DNA of 64,000 nucleotides from Chamaelirium japonicum (GCA_947650365.1 CANTAL010000128.1:174001-238000), one strand, 5' to 3'; positions 21,101-31,078 are shown, counted from the stretch's first letter. Made by a program: numbers and translations. The notes: a model not told the origin generated them from the sequence alone.

Positions 21101-23219
21101 GCATGAAGCCTCCTGTTGCATGATTGAGATTCACATAGCGCCAGAAGAAGAAGATAGGATCAAGCCTTCTGAAGAAAGCAACACCGACAACGAGGAGGAT
21201 GATTCCGACAAAGACAGTACTGCTGCTTATGACGAGGCAATTCTGCACTTGCCACTCATAGAAGCACTACACCTCCCAGAGAAAGCTCGTCTAGCAATGG
21301 CCGAGGCTTTGACAGACCCAGACAGCTACAAAAGAAAGAAGAAAAATACCGAGAAGGACAAAACTATTGTCTCATGTAACGCAGCAATAACTTTCTCGGA
21401 CGAAGATCTGCAGCTCGGAGCACGACTGCACAATCGACCTGTCTATGTCTCGGGATACATCAACGAGAAGCCGGTAAACCGAATCCTGCTGGACTGTGGC
21501 TCCGCCGTCAACATCATGCCTATCCAAACAATGCGCCAGCTTGGCATCACCACCGACCAGCTCTCGCAAAGCCAGCTGGTCATTCAAGGGTTCAACCAAG
21601 GAGGACAGTCCACCATAGGGATCATTCGTCTAAAACTCTCTATCAGTCAGCTTGACACGACGGTTCTTTTCCACGTCATTGACTGTCAAACATCATACCA
21701 CCTTTTGCTGGGAAGACCGTGGCTGCACGAAAACGGTGTCGTAGTTTCTACTTGGCACCAATGCCTCAAGTACTACGAGGAAGGTCTGGAAAAGTGCATT
21801 GTTGCAGATGACAAGCCATTCAATGAGGCTGAAGCACACCTCGCCGATGCCAAATTTTACCAAGCAAGGGACCTTGTCGCAGAAGTCCTTCCCGCTAAAG
21901 CTCCTCGAACTCAGAAAACTGAAAGAGTGGAGCAGGACGAAGCTCTGCTAACTCCAAATCCAGTACCACCATCTAAGGCGATACACGAAGTCAAAGGAGT
22001 GCTAGCGCCAAGACGAAGAATGCGCATCAGCTCCAAGCCAAGATCCATGAAGCATACTCCATTACCTGTCCAAGCTACGACAGTCTTACGCCTCACGCCT
22101 CAGTGGCTTCGCAAAGATAAATCACCAACTTTTGCCTCGCCAAAAGGGATAGTCCAGCCGCTATCGGAAGCTAACGTCATCACTCTGCAAGAGATGACAC
22201 TGCCACTACCCAGCCTGGGGCAAGCTTCAAGCTTGCCAAGATCCATCAATTCCTTCGAATCCAGCCAACTCACATTCAAGCCAAAAGGAAGCTGGGGGCA
22301 AAATGCCGCCAAGCTGTTGTTCAAAGCCGGCTACGACAAAGACAGTGCTGCACATATGAGTACGCTCCTGCCGGCTCCAATACCACACGGGATGACTAAG
22401 ACTCAAGCCCATTTACTCCAGGGTGGCGAGCAGATCCCACCAAATCGGCGAGGCATCGGCTCCCGTCAAACCCCGATGGTCATCAAGATAACAGGAGAGA
22501 AGACCTTCACCTCTAACTACATTGAGGTGAAGTTGGTAGATGAAGCGGAAGAGGAATCGTCAGCCTCCGATGCACGCTCCACCGATGTCATTCATCCCGC
22601 TACAAAGAGCGCCAAAAGAAGACGATATCGAGCTCGGCGTCAGACCATACCTCAAAAGCAAAAGAAGAGCGTCAAAAACCAGGCAAGTCAAAATCCCATA
22701 TCAGTATTCAAAAGACTTGGGCCAATCAGACAGGCAAAGCGAAGGTCAGTATTCGACCGTTTGGGAAAGCCACCCACTGAGGTGAGAAAAATCATTCCCG
22801 CCCTCCCACCCTTATCATTCTACGAAACTGGCGACATCACCGACATTATTCTGGTCTCTGTTAATCACATCACCATTTCTGATTCTCCAATCGACGCAAC
22901 TTCTACTTCGGACGACGAATTGCCCGATGCACCGCCGGTCCTCGAAGAAGGGGGGCAATCTACCGTCGACGATTTGAAAGAAATCAACTTGGGTACACAA
23001 GAGGATCCTCGGCCTACATTCGTAAGTGCACTCCTGACTCCCGAAGAGGAGGCCGCATACATTAGGCTACTCCAAGAATACAGAGATGTCTTCGCATGGT
23101 CCTATAAGGAAATGCCGGGACTTGACCCCAAGATCGCAGTACACCAGCTTGCTGTCAAGCACGGAGCTAGCGCCATCAAGCAAGGACAAAGACGTTACCG
23201 ACCGGAACTGGTACCGTAA
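18192..23219 (+). CDS. Tat element Gag-Protease and N-terminal RT (first part of polyprotein)
   Basis: 1,675 codons from an ATG in an excellent context (GCCATGGCC). Residues ~272-450 match the retrotransposon Gag domain (DWYVDLP, QMEREFLNRFY, YIDRWRNL). A 67-residue unit is repeated three times at ~674-874. The aspartic protease is centred on residue 1101 in LLDCGSAVN, the DxG active-site form. RT starts near residue 1610 (TPEEEAAYIRLLQEY). The frame stops at TAA 23217-23219, within the RT N-terminal region, and the next frame continues in register, so the product would end before the RT catalytic core. The stop could be a recent nonsense mutation or a suppressible stop; its position inside RT favours mutation. 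A classical CCHC knuckle is not evident; a CKYHRLVSH tract near residue 558 may be a degenerate zinc motif. Confidence 0.9.
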   Translation: MAGTNDDTFAPTSLSPIAESPLLQQGDPENPVDDIPPVVRVYTRRTQTLADFFTPETAAEGARQITNEALVHEETSLNPGTSVQKFGEDQPQPRTRSGSPADFAPPLPGANIRHQAEASQRNYVSDDDGEGAGVQHRDVLRHHPPSVLQLQVMQMGEHMAQLTRLMEEKDRHINTLLQRLSTRDVATFGQPPASPVAAPAPSPTPTLAEVGPATLATAPALSSAPVPVSMAAQPSVAATMNAQQIQALVADMMRSHGGNLPPITAAYSKPYTTRIQQLRFPTGFQPPKFQHFDGKGNPRQHIAHFVETCNNAGTYGDEMVKQFVRTLKGNAFDWYVDLPPGSIDSWDQMEREFLNRFYSTRRIVSMTELTAVKQRKDESVIDYIDRWRNLALNSRDRLSEDSAIEMCTQGMHWGLLYILKGIKPRSFEELATRAHDMELSLANRGDSKTKDFLKVEKKDKPPAPKSKQVNVADIASASKPLKISGKSDQEKGAAIPPPPSQRQSKMTLEELEAKEYPFPDSEVSSMFDQLLQEKMIELPPSKRPEQMHRVNDPLFCKYHRLVSHPIEKCFVFKEKIMALAKQGKIEIDSSDVATANMTSITFGSFQPVLVATHQRRPKLRINRQRPIAKLAPQRKISRRQQYAPKLAEKETSLPWGQPSPTSTSLSNKAMSQRNLKTRYEQGDPEVGLLGQPSGKFDYYVLYFRPSPVSIEEIEPTGWGSEGEPPRSPEEQGSPTHGEPTNLRTRYEQGDPEVGLLGQPSGKFDYYVLYSRPPPVSIEKIKPTGWESEGEPPRSPEEQGSPTHGEPTNLRTRYEQGDPEVGLLGQPSGKFDYYVLYSKPSSVSIEEIKPTGWESEGEPPRSPEEQVSPTHEGPTTPTPELHLGNEESTDEDAWVVLPRRRRPWTPRSHKFDRVTRRLPERRTYKKKSKTPGRKAFKVPPADPDDLLLQNPPEPTTLQEFFPDYFLPANQQHEASCCMIEIHIAPEEEDRIKPSEESNTDNEEDDSDKDSTAAYDEAILHLPLIEALHLPEKARLAMAEALTDPDSYKRKKKNTEKDKTIVSCNAAITFSDEDLQLGARLHNRPVYVSGYINEKPVNRILLDCGSAVNIMPIQTMRQLGITTDQLSQSQLVIQGFNQGGQSTIGIIRLKLSISQLDTTVLFHVIDCQTSYHLLLGRPWLHENGVVVSTWHQCLKYYEEGLEKCIVADDKPFNEAEAHLADAKFYQARDLVAEVLPAKAPRTQKTERVEQDEALLTPNPVPPSKAIHEVKGVLAPRRRMRISSKPRSMKHTPLPVQATTVLRLTPQWLRKDKSPTFASPKGIVQPLSEANVITLQEMTLPLPSLGQASSLPRSINSFESSQLTFKPKGSWGQNAAKLLFKAGYDKDSAAHMSTLLPAPIPHGMTKTQAHLLQGGEQIPPNRRGIGSRQTPMVIKITGEKTFTSNYIEVKLVDEAEEESSASDARSTDVIHPATKSAKRRRYRARRQTIPQKQKKSVKNQASQNPISVFKRLGPIRQAKRRSVFDRLGKPPTEVRKIIPALPPLSFYETGDITDIILVSVNHITISDSPIDATSTSDDELPDAPPVLEEGGQSTVDDLKEINLGTQEDPRPTFVSALLTPEEEAAYIRLLQEYRDVFAWSYKEMPGLDPKIAVHQLAVKHGASAIKQGQRRYRPELVP
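20211..20813 (+). repeat. Triplicated 201-bp coding repeat in Gag
   Basis: Three in-frame copies start at 20211, 20412 and 20613, each encoding 67 residues with TRYEQGDPEVGLLGQPSG, then FDYYVLY, PTGWESEGEPPRSPEEQ and SPTH. Copies differ at few positions, so the amplification is recent. The repeated segment is proline/glutamate-rich and probably a disordered linker between Gag and protease. Confidence 0.93.
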
Positions 23220-26200
23220 ATAGAGGGCGAAGTCAACAAGCTCATCGAAGCCGGCTTTATCCGAGAAGTTAAGTATCCAACATGGATATCCAGCGTGGTC
23301 CCAGTCAAGAAGAAGAACGGCCAGATCAGAGTATGCGTGGACTTCAGGGACTTAAACAATGCATGCCCCAAAGATGACTTCCCACTGCCAATCACAGAAT
23401 TAATGGTGGACGCAACAACAGGCCATGAAGCACTAACCTTCATGGATGGATCCTCAGGTTACAACCAAATCCGGATGGCGCCCAAAGACGAAGAGCTTAC
23501 GGCATTCTGCACGCCAAAAGGGATCTACTGCTACAAAGTCATGCCTTTCGGCTTGAAGAACGCAGGAGCCACTTACCAACGAGCCATGCAAAAAATTTTC
23601 GACGATATCCTTCACCAAAATGTAGAATGCTACGTCGACGACCTCGTGGTAAAATCAAGACAAAAGTCCACACATCTTCAAGACCTCGAGCTAATCTTCA
23701 AGCGACTTCGAAGGTACCAACTCCGCATGAACCCGCTTAAATGCGCATTTGGGGTCTCCTCGGGAAAATTTCTCGGCTTTGTCGTACGCCATCGAGGTAT
23801 CGAAATAGATCAAACCAAGATAGATGCTATCCTCAATATACCGATCCCGAAAACCGTGCGAGACCTCCGAGGTCTCCAGGGCCATCTAGCATATATCAGA
23901 AGGTTCATCGCCAACTTAGCTGGAAAATGCAGACCCTTCAGTCGCCTCATGAAGAAAGGAGCAGCATTCAAGTGGGATGAAGCTTGTCAGGAAGCCCTCC
24001 AAAACATCAGGGATTACTTACTCAAGCCCCCGGTTCTGACAGCACCAGTTCAAGGAAAGCCATTAGTCCTTTACATCAGCGCCCAGGAGCAGTCCTTGGG
24101 GGCACTCCTGGCTCAAGACAACGAGCTAGGCAAGGAAACAGCATGCTACTATTTGAGCCGCACTCTCATCGGCGCGGAGCTAAACTACTCCCCGATTGAG
24201 AAGGTCTGTCTAGCGCTCATCTTCGCTACAAAAAAGCTGCGACACTATATGTTAGCTCACGCCATCAGGCTCATCTCAAAAGCCGATCCGCTCAAATACA
24301 TCATGTCGAGACCAGTGCTCTCCGGACGTCTGGCCAAGTGGGCTTTGCTCCTCCTTGAGTTTGACATCACCTTTGTCCCCCGTAAAGCAGTCAAAGGCCA
24401 AGCTCTCGCAGACTTCCTAGCAGAATACCCCCTTCCAGCAGAGTGGGAACTATCGGAAGATCTCCCAGACGAAGAAGTATTCTGCATCGACATCACCCCT
24501 TCTTGGAAAATGTTCTTCGACGGTGCGGCCAGGCAGGATGTAGCAGAAGCGGGAGTTATATTCGTCACACCAAACGATGAAGTACTTCCCTTCTCGTTCC
24601 TACTATCAGAACCATGCTCCAACAATAGGGCGGAATATCAAGCTCTAATCATTGGCCTCGAACTCGCCAATGATATGAAACTCCAAGGGCTCACAATTTT
24701 CGGCGACTCTCAACTCGTCATCCAACAAATATTGGGGGCATACGAGGTCAACAAAGAAGATCTCGTGCCATTGCACATACGAGCCCTGAAACTCCTTGGT
24801 ACACTCAAAGATGCTTCAATCCAGCATGTCCCCAGAAACTTCAATCAGCAGGCTGATGCGCTTGCAAATTTAGCGGCTACACTTCCGTTCCCAGAAAAAA
24901 GCCAACTCATCATCCCTATCTGTAAGAGGATGGTAATCACCGAAGAGGATCTCCCTATGGGGATCCCAGACCAAGTCAACGCAGTACACGTTTTCGTGAC
25001 CGACGAGCTAGACTGGAGACAACCATTCATAGATTTTCTTGTCCACGGGAAGCTCCCTGAAGATCCAAAGAGTAAAGTCGACATTCGCAGGCGATCTCTG
25101 AAATTCTTCCACTTCAACAACGAGTTGTACCGTCGAAGCTATGATGGTGCGCTCCTAAGGTGTCTTGCAAAAGAAGAAGCAGAAACAGCACTAGAAGAAG
25201 TCCATGCCGGGATCTGTGGCTCACATCAGTCCGGTCCAAAGCTGCACTTTCGCATCAGGCGGATGGGGTACTACTGGCCCACTATGATCAAGGACTCCCT
25301 CGAGTTTGCAAAAAGATGCCACACTTGCCAGCTGCATGGCGACTACATCCGTCAGCCTCCGGAACCTTTGCATCCAACCATCGCATCATGGCCCTTTGAT
25401 GGATGGGGACTTGATATTGTCGGTCCGCTACCCAAGTCATCCAAGCAGCATCTTTATATCCTGGCGGCAACAGATTACTTCTCCAAGTGGGCTGAGGCAG
25501 TACCATTGCGAGAAGTTACCAGGCACTCTGTCATCAACTTCATTCAGAACGACATCATCTTCCGGTACGGCATCCCTCGCTATATCGTTACGGACAACGG
25601 GAAGCAATTCAAGAACGCCGCTGTCAGCCAATTTTGCGCCAAGTTCGATATCAAGCAAAGGTGTTCAACCATGTACAACGCCTCTGCTAACGGCCTAGCT
25701 GAAGCTTTCAACAAAACACTCTGCAAACTTTTGGAGAAAGTCGTCTCAAAGTCAAAGAAAGACTGGCATGAACGCATGGGTGAAGCGCTATGGGCATATC
25801 GCACCTCTTTTCGTACGCCAACACAGGCGACTCCGTACTCGCTGGTATACGGAGTAGAAGCTGTCCTCCCACTTGAACTCCAGATCCCGTCACTCAGGAT
25901 AGCCATCCAGGAAGGCCTCGTCAACGGCAACAACACTCAACTTCGCCTAGCGGAATTAGAAGCCCTAGATGAAAAGCGCCTCGAAGCCCAGCAACGCCTG
26001 GAATGCTACCAAGCCAGGCTAACCCGAGCCTTCAACAAAAGGATTCGCCCTCGATCCTTCCAAGAAGGAGAGTTGGTGCTCGCAGTCAAACGCCCCATCA
26101 TCCTTTCACATCGAGGAGGAAAGAAGTTCGATGCCAAGTGGGATGGACCGCACGTTGTCAAAGAGGTCTACTCCAACGGCGCATATCTTCTCACCATGCC

Positions 26201-26258
26201 AGAAGGGCTTACGCTCGGCCCTATCAACGGCAAGTACCTCAAAAGGTACTATGCCTAA
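23220..26258 (+). CDS. Tat element Pol: RT, RNase H, second RNase H, integrase
   Basis: Continues in register after the TAA at 23217-23219, so it lacks its own start and depends on readthrough or an intact relative. RT shows VCVDFRDLNNACPKD, the FGLKNAGATYQ segment and YVDD at 23631-23642. The gypsy RNase H follows (~24000-24430). A second RNase H (~24500-24890) keeps D (24519), E (24632) and D (24714) and ends with NQQADALANLAA; this domain marks the Tat lineage. Integrase has the H-H-C-C zinc region (CHTC near 25318) and catalytic D 25413, D 25593 and E 25701, a D-D(35)-E spacing. The C-terminus ends NGKYLKRYYA with no chromodomain. Apart from the stop the frame is undamaged. Confidence 0.92.
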   Translation: MEGEVNKLIEAGFIREVKYPTWISSVVPVKKKNGQIRVCVDFRDLNNACPKDDFPLPITELMVDATTGHEALTFMDGSSGYNQIRMAPKDEELTAFCTPKGIYCYKVMPFGLKNAGATYQRAMQKIFDDILHQNVECYVDDLVVKSRQKSTHLQDLELIFKRLRRYQLRMNPLKCAFGVSSGKFLGFVVRHRGIEIDQTKIDAILNIPIPKTVRDLRGLQGHLAYIRRFIANLAGKCRPFSRLMKKGAAFKWDEACQEALQNIRDYLLKPPVLTAPVQGKPLVLYISAQEQSLGALLAQDNELGKETACYYLSRTLIGAELNYSPIEKVCLALIFATKKLRHYMLAHAIRLISKADPLKYIMSRPVLSGRLAKWALLLLEFDITFVPRKAVKGQALADFLAEYPLPAEWELSEDLPDEEVFCIDITPSWKMFFDGAARQDVAEAGVIFVTPNDEVLPFSFLLSEPCSNNRAEYQALIIGLELANDMKLQGLTIFGDSQLVIQQILGAYEVNKEDLVPLHIRALKLLGTLKDASIQHVPRNFNQQADALANLAATLPFPEKSQLIIPICKRMVITEEDLPMGIPDQVNAVHVFVTDELDWRQPFIDFLVHGKLPEDPKSKVDIRRRSLKFFHFNNELYRRSYDGALLRCLAKEEAETALEEVHAGICGSHQSGPKLHFRIRRMGYYWPTMIKDSLEFAKRCHTCQLHGDYIRQPPEPLHPTIASWPFDGWGLDIVGPLPKSSKQHLYILAATDYFSKWAEAVPLREVTRHSVINFIQNDIIFRYGIPRYIVTDNGKQFKNAAVSQFCAKFDIKQRCSTMYNASANGLAEAFNKTLCKLLEKVVSKSKKDWHERMGEALWAYRTSFRTPTQATPYSLVYGVEAVLPLELQIPSLRIAIQEGLVNGNNTQLRLAELEALDEKRLEAQQRLECYQARLTRAFNKRIRPRSFQEGELVLAVKRPIILSHRGGKKFDAKWDGPHVVKEVYSNGAYLLTMPEGLTLGPINGKYLKRYYA

Positions 26259-26277
26259 AAGCAAGGCGACACCCCTT

Positions 26278-26314
<37 letters not shown>

Positions 26315-26520
26315 AACTACGTGTGACTTGATCCCTCTCAGTAGGGTACGTAGGCAGCCTGTAAAGGTTCAGTCCAAACAAAAGAAAAACACAACCAAGC
26401 TCTGCCATTCCAGAATACAAGTCCAAAAAAAATAAATAGATGCATGATATTAAGTTATCACCGGATAAAGAAAAACAGAACTACAAGTCTGTTCAGCAGA
26501 AATGACAAGAAAGAAAAGGA
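26259..26520 (+). other. Post-pol spacer with long poly-A tract
   Basis: Starts with an A-run of about 33 at 26280-26312, then GTAGGGTACGTAGGCAGCC near 26341, a wording I recall downstream of pol in plant gypsy elements. The spacer separates pol from the stop codon of the antisense gene at 26532. The A-run is odd inside a retrotransposon and might be a fossil poly-A tail. Confidence 0.55.
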
Positions 26521-26531
26521 AATGCGACATG

Positions 26532-29500
26532 CTAGTAAAGCGAATCAAATCCTTTGAGACGTTGGAGCAGCTCGCCGTCAGTAACCTCCATGCGCTCCAA
26601 CTCAGAAGACCGAGAAGCTACCCGCTCCCGATGCGCCGCCAGCTCGATACGCTGCTTTGCCAAGTCTGCTCCAGAAGACTTCTCGATCGTCTCAGCTTTC
26701 TCGAAAGATGCGCGAGCAGCCTCTAGCTTCTTCCGCGCCCGAACAAGGCTCGCAGCGGCAAGTGCATGCTGCGCCTCCAGTCGACGCTCCTCGTCCTCGG
26801 CCTTTGCCAGTATCAGGGGAAGGTCATCTTCTATCGAAGCCCGTTTCAAGCAATGAGCTTCACTATCCGCCAAGAGAACACGCATCTGTGTCTCAAACGT
26901 ACAAAGAGCCATCTACCTGGAAGGCCGCCAGGTTCTTGCAAAACTCGGGCCCCTCAAGAACCCACCAGCTGCTCAAAGCGTCAAAGCCTTCTTCCTGGAA
27001 GGGTGCAAGCGTCGTCTGGATATACTTCCGACAGCTCTCCAAAAGAAGCACAGAAAGAAGGTCTCGAGAACTGCACTTCCCCCTGACAGCCTCTGAGTGC
27101 ACAGGCAAAGTGGGTTCCAGCCCTGAAGGCTCAAGAGTAGGAGCCACCTCCTGAACCATCGCTGTGATAACAGTCAGCGGAACCACCAGAGCCGAAGGAG
27201 GAGGCACAGGCAAACCTTCTGACAAAACGACTGCGGGAGTAGCCTCTGCCGGAGTACCGGACCTAGCTGGAGGAGTCTGTTCTCTCCCCACACTGGAGAT
27301 CTCATCCTCCTCCCCAAAACCCAACTGCTCCACGTCAATATCATCCAGGTTGACAGCACTGCCGGTAAAGTCCGCTCCACACGCTCCCAAAAGCTCCAAG
27401 TTATCCCAGGGAACATCCAGCCCGCCACCTTCAATCAACGTTGCTCTGATGGGAGAGCACTCCTGCCCAACCCCCTTCGGGGCAGACTCGTAGTCCGGTC
27501 CAGCAGACCCTGCCAAAATGAGAGCTGGATAACTCAGCCAACGAAGTAAGAATACAAGCACAGAAATTCATGAGAAATAAGGAACAAGGCATACCTGCAG
27601 CATCCGAAGAAGATACCCCGGAGGGAGGGATTACCTCATCGGCAAAAAGCCCTGGCTCTCCCTCTCGAGATGGCCCTGCCTCGCCAGCACCAGTCAAAGC
27701 TGCCTCGCACAAGAGGTCCAACTTTCTCCTCTTGGGAGAAGTACACCCACTCCAAGAAGCCTGAGTCTCAGGAAGACTATGAACCTTGGAGGGCGGAGCC
27801 ATCTCAACCTCCTGCACAGAAAGTGAAGCCTGGGAAGTACCCTCTCGACGGCCACAAGATTCCTCTGACCATCGCTCCTTGGACCAGAGACGGCGATCCT
27901 CTGACCCCGCCAAAGAGTCAAAAGGAAAGTCAGCCCGCTCACTACTAGCAAGGACGTCTAACGGAAGGCCAGCCAAGAGGGGAAGCACTGACCCGTTGAC
28001 CCAGCGGCGATACTCAGGAGTTGCGGCATCCTTGCCGCCCGACTTAATCCCCGGTGAGAAAGTACACCCAGTAAACCGATCGTAAAGCGCTCCCCAGAGG
28101 CGGTACGCCTCCTGCGGAGTGTAACGTAACCGCAGGCGCAAAGGAGTCCCAGGCAACTCCTGCCGAAAACCCTGCTGACGAGCAAACCGGTGGGGAGAGT
28201 ACCGTGCCACCTCCACTACATCCCCACGACGCCAAACAAGATACCCAGGCCTGCAACTCACCATGCTCCAGTACAAAGGATCAGACATCTCCGCCCCATC
28301 GCACACCAGGGATTTCATAGAAGGCGCCAGTGCATTTTCCGATACAAATTCGAAGTCAGAGGGGCCCATGCGCCGTAAACACTCTCGGGCACTAGGCTTC
28401 GGACGCTCCCATGCATAAAAAGCGTTCATTACACCTCCCACACAAGGAAGAAAGGGCACCGAGGTAGAAGGTCCACTCGCCGCGAAGATCCCCTTCGGAA
28501 AGTGGAGCCCAATCCAACCATAGAGGTAATGCAGGGGGCAAAAGGAACTGGCTCTGCCTACTTCCCCTCTTGCATTACCCGCACTCGATAAACTCCAGTA
28601 AGTGCCGCTAAGCCCACCGTACAACGAACAGAGAATTGCCGGCGCCAGGTTAAGAAAATCTCCAGTCACCATCCGAGCAGCCGCAAGGAAGGTCCCAGGA
28701 CGTACCACATCCCCTTCCCAGGGTAAAGCAAAGCGGCAGAGGAAAAGTACTAACCCCGCTGACCAGTAAACAGCACGCCAGTCGTCGCTGCATTCTTCAA
28801 GTCCCAAAACTTCCCAGGGACGTTGCGCCCCGGCCATCGAGCACCACTCTTTCTTCAGAGAGTCAATCGGTCGCCGGAAGGTGCCAGGCGCTGGTTTCTT
28901 TGACGAAGCATATCTCCACATCGGGTGACTCGAAGGGGGAGCGTGACGATACTCTCCTCGGAACCAGAAGTCCACCCAATCCGAGTGAAGTACCCGGTCT
29001 GACCGCTCGCGCGCCGCTATAATAGCATACGCCTTAAAAAGCAAAAGGCAGAAGCTAGGAGACTCGTCTGGGTCCGTCAAAACCTCAAGAGAAGGAACCT
29101 CCTCCTGATAATAGCTCCGAACTTCCGGACACCCAGAGATGACATGCACGTCGCGAAGGGTGATCCCAATCTCACCAGCTCCGGTCAAGAAGGTGTTGGT
29201 CTCAGGGCACCACTGCTCACACAGAGCCCGGTACATACCATCCGGACGGCTGTACTCCCAACAAGCCGGCTCCACAAACCTCGCCAGACGCTCCATCCCT
29301 GGCTCTGCCTCCAACGCGCTGGATAGCTCTTTCATCCAGTCCCGGAAACCTCCCAGATAGGTGACATCTCCACGCGATTGAATCCCCACACCCCATCGCG
29401 TACGGCGGGAACATATCTTCAAAGCAACAACAGGGACCGGAACTGACTCATCTCCAGTATGGTGAAACGGTAACCCCAAGCTCGGCCGGACAATTTGCCG

Positions 29501-29741
29501 GGAAGACCCTTCGTCAGTAAGGATGCGCTCGCCAAGTTTTAACACTCGACAAGAGCCGTCGGTCACACCATCCTCGCAAACTCGCTCGTGCGTCAAAAGC
29601 TGAAGCACTGACAGCCCGGTCTCCTGTCTCGAAGTACGGTGATGGGAGACTTGCGCAAAGGGGAAGCGAAGGTACGTACTCCCGTGGGAGACCGCGTCAA
29701 CAACCCATCCAGAACTCGGAAAGCTCTCGTAACAACGAGAC
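26532..29741 (-). CDS. Antisense plant mobile domain (PMD) gene inside the Tat element
   Basis: Reading leftwards, an open frame runs from a 3' splice site at 29742-29744 (TTCCTTTTCAG/GTCTCG) to a donor at 27595/27594. It encodes most of a plant mobile domain protein (PF10536-type): WCPETNTFLTGAGEIGITLR, then DVHVISGCP, DWVDFWFRGEY and YWSAGLVLFLCRFALPW. An 85-nt intron (27594-27510, GTATGC..TTGGCAG) joins in frame to an acidic segment (27509 to ~26900). A one-base frameshift near 26895-26912 then leads to a coiled-coil-like C-terminus (AEDEERRLEAQHALAAASL) ending at 26532. No ATG is plausible near 29741, so a 5' exon must lie upstream, perhaps at 30.8-31.0 kb. PMD proteins occur as host genes and inside plant transposons; the function here is unknown. 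The frameshift may inactivate only the C-terminus. Confidence 0.78.
27510..27594 (-). other. GT-AG intron of the antisense PMD gene
   Basis: Minus-strand donor CTGCAG/GTATGCC and acceptor CATTTTGGCAG/GGTCTG, 85 nt, T-rich, with a branch-point-like GGCTGAG. Removing it keeps the frame (GCT GCA G/GG TCT GCT). Reading through it instead gives a stop at about 27431. Confidence 0.75.
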
Positions 29742-29799
29742 CTGAAAAGGAAAGAACACAAAGCCCTAGTCAGATGGATCCCGAGTACAGAAACAAAGA

Positions 29800-30180
29800 A
29801 ATCAAAAGGGGGGGGCCTTCAGCAAATAAAGAAAGACAGAGGGAGGTAATGGCAAAAAGCCACGACCCCGCCTTTATTCCCTTTTTTTTTTTTTTTTTCT
29901 CTGGGGGGCCTTCAGCAAATAAAGAAAGACAGAGGGGGGTAATGGCAAAAAAGCCACGACCCCCCCTTCTCTCTCCTGTTAAAAATAACAGGGGGGGGGC
30001 TCTTCGCGAATAAAGAAAATAGAGGGGGGTCGCGGCAAAAAAAAAAAAACCGCAACCCCCTCTCTCTCTCTCTCCTATCAAAACACGGGGGGGGGCTTTC
30101 GGCAAATAAAGCAAGAAAAAGGGGGGGTCATGGCAAAAGACCACGACCCCCCCCCCCCCCCCATCTCTATCTCTTTTACA
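29800..30180. repeat. ~90-bp tandem repeats with homopolymer runs
   Basis: Four to five units containing GGCCTTCAGCAAATAAAGAA, GACAGAGGGGGGT and ATGGCAAAAAGCCACGACCC, starting near 29808, 29906, 29996 and 30090. They are interspersed with runs of T (29882-29899), G (29990-29998), A (30040-30050) and C (30147-30162). The homopolymers make this region hard to assemble, and the frames crossing it are unreliable. It lies in or near the presumed first intron of the antisense gene. Confidence 0.8.
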
Positions 30181-30189
30181 TGCAGAGGG

Positions 30190-30830
30190 GAGGGGGGGGT
30201 GCTGTTGCACCGGCCGCCTCCGCGCCCGGCTCCGGCCCCACGCCCTGCCGCCCTGCGCCCTCGCCGCCGGCCCCCGCGCCTCCGACCGAGCCCGGCTCCG
30301 GCCCCGCGCGCTGCGCCCGCAGCCCCGGCCGCCTCCGGCCCCCAAGCCGCCCTGCACCCCGCGGACCCGGCCCCGCGCCCGCTGCGTCCGGCTCCGGCCC
30401 CACGACCTGCCGCCCTGCGCCCTCGCCGCCGGCCCCCGCGCCGCCTCCTCTGGCCTGCGCCTCCGTCTCCGACCCGCGCTCCGGCCCCCGCGCCCTGCGC
30501 GCTGCGCCCGCGTCCCCGGCCAAGCCCGCCGCTCCGGCCCCCGCGCCCGTGCTGCCGTTGCACCGGCCACCTCCGGCCCACAGCCCCCGGCCTCCTCCTC
30601 CTCGCGCCTGCGCGCTGTTGCACCGGTCGCCCCCCGGCCCCCGCGCCGCCCGCTGCGCCCACACCTCCGGCCCCCGCGTGCTGCACCCGCGCCCCGCGCC
30701 TCCAACCCGTGCGCCGGCCGCCACAGCAGCCCCCGGCCGCACCCTCGACTCGCGCCCTCTCGCACCTCGAACCCGCGCGCCGGCCGCCACAGCAGCCCCC
30801 GGCCGCGCCCGTCGCGCCCTCCCGCACCAT
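30190..30830. repeat. Very GC-rich low-complexity tract
   Basis: Cytosine-rich on plus, built from imperfect ~12-20-bp units such as GCCCCCGCGCC and CTGCGCCC. Open in several frames on both strands, giving Pro/Ala/Arg-rich or Gly/Ala/Arg-rich conceptual proteins typical of low complexity. Not annotated as coding. Confidence 0.85.
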
Positions 30831-30979
30831 GCGAAGAAGGAGAGGGAGAAGAAGGAGAGGAAGAAGAAGAAGAAGGAGGAGGAGAAGGATCACCTCGCCG
30901 GCAACCCTCCGCCCTCCACGGGCCGGCGATCTTCCCTCCTCCGCAAACCCCATGCCGTCACCATCTTCATCCTCCGCGG

Positions 30980-31078
30980 CATCGTTGCGAAGCAAGAAAC
31001 CCTAGCAGAGCTCTCGCCTCCAAGCCGTCGGGAATCGCCGATAATGAAGAGAAACGAAAGACAGGGGTCCTTTTAAAG
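30980..31078 (-). promoter_or_regulatory. Possible promoter/leader of the antisense PMD gene
   Basis: On the minus strand a TATA-like TTTAAAAGG (31069-31077) is followed by a pyrimidine-rich leader, GCTAGGGTTTC (near 31000, a wording common in plant 5' leaders) and an ATG at 30982-30980. That ATG frame stops after 30 codons unless spliced. The position immediately inside the 3' LTR and facing away from it fits a 5' end for the antisense gene. Inferred from wording only. Confidence 0.4.

Noticed and set aside
29745-29761. Start of the antisense PMD protein at 29761
   Set aside because: The first codon there is TTG and the bases match a 3' splice site, so the coding part probably enters from an upstream exon.
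30078-31076. Long Ala/Pro/Arg-rich ORFs on both strands
   Set aside because: Low-complexity GC-rich DNA keeps several frames open at once; start codons are often non-ATG.
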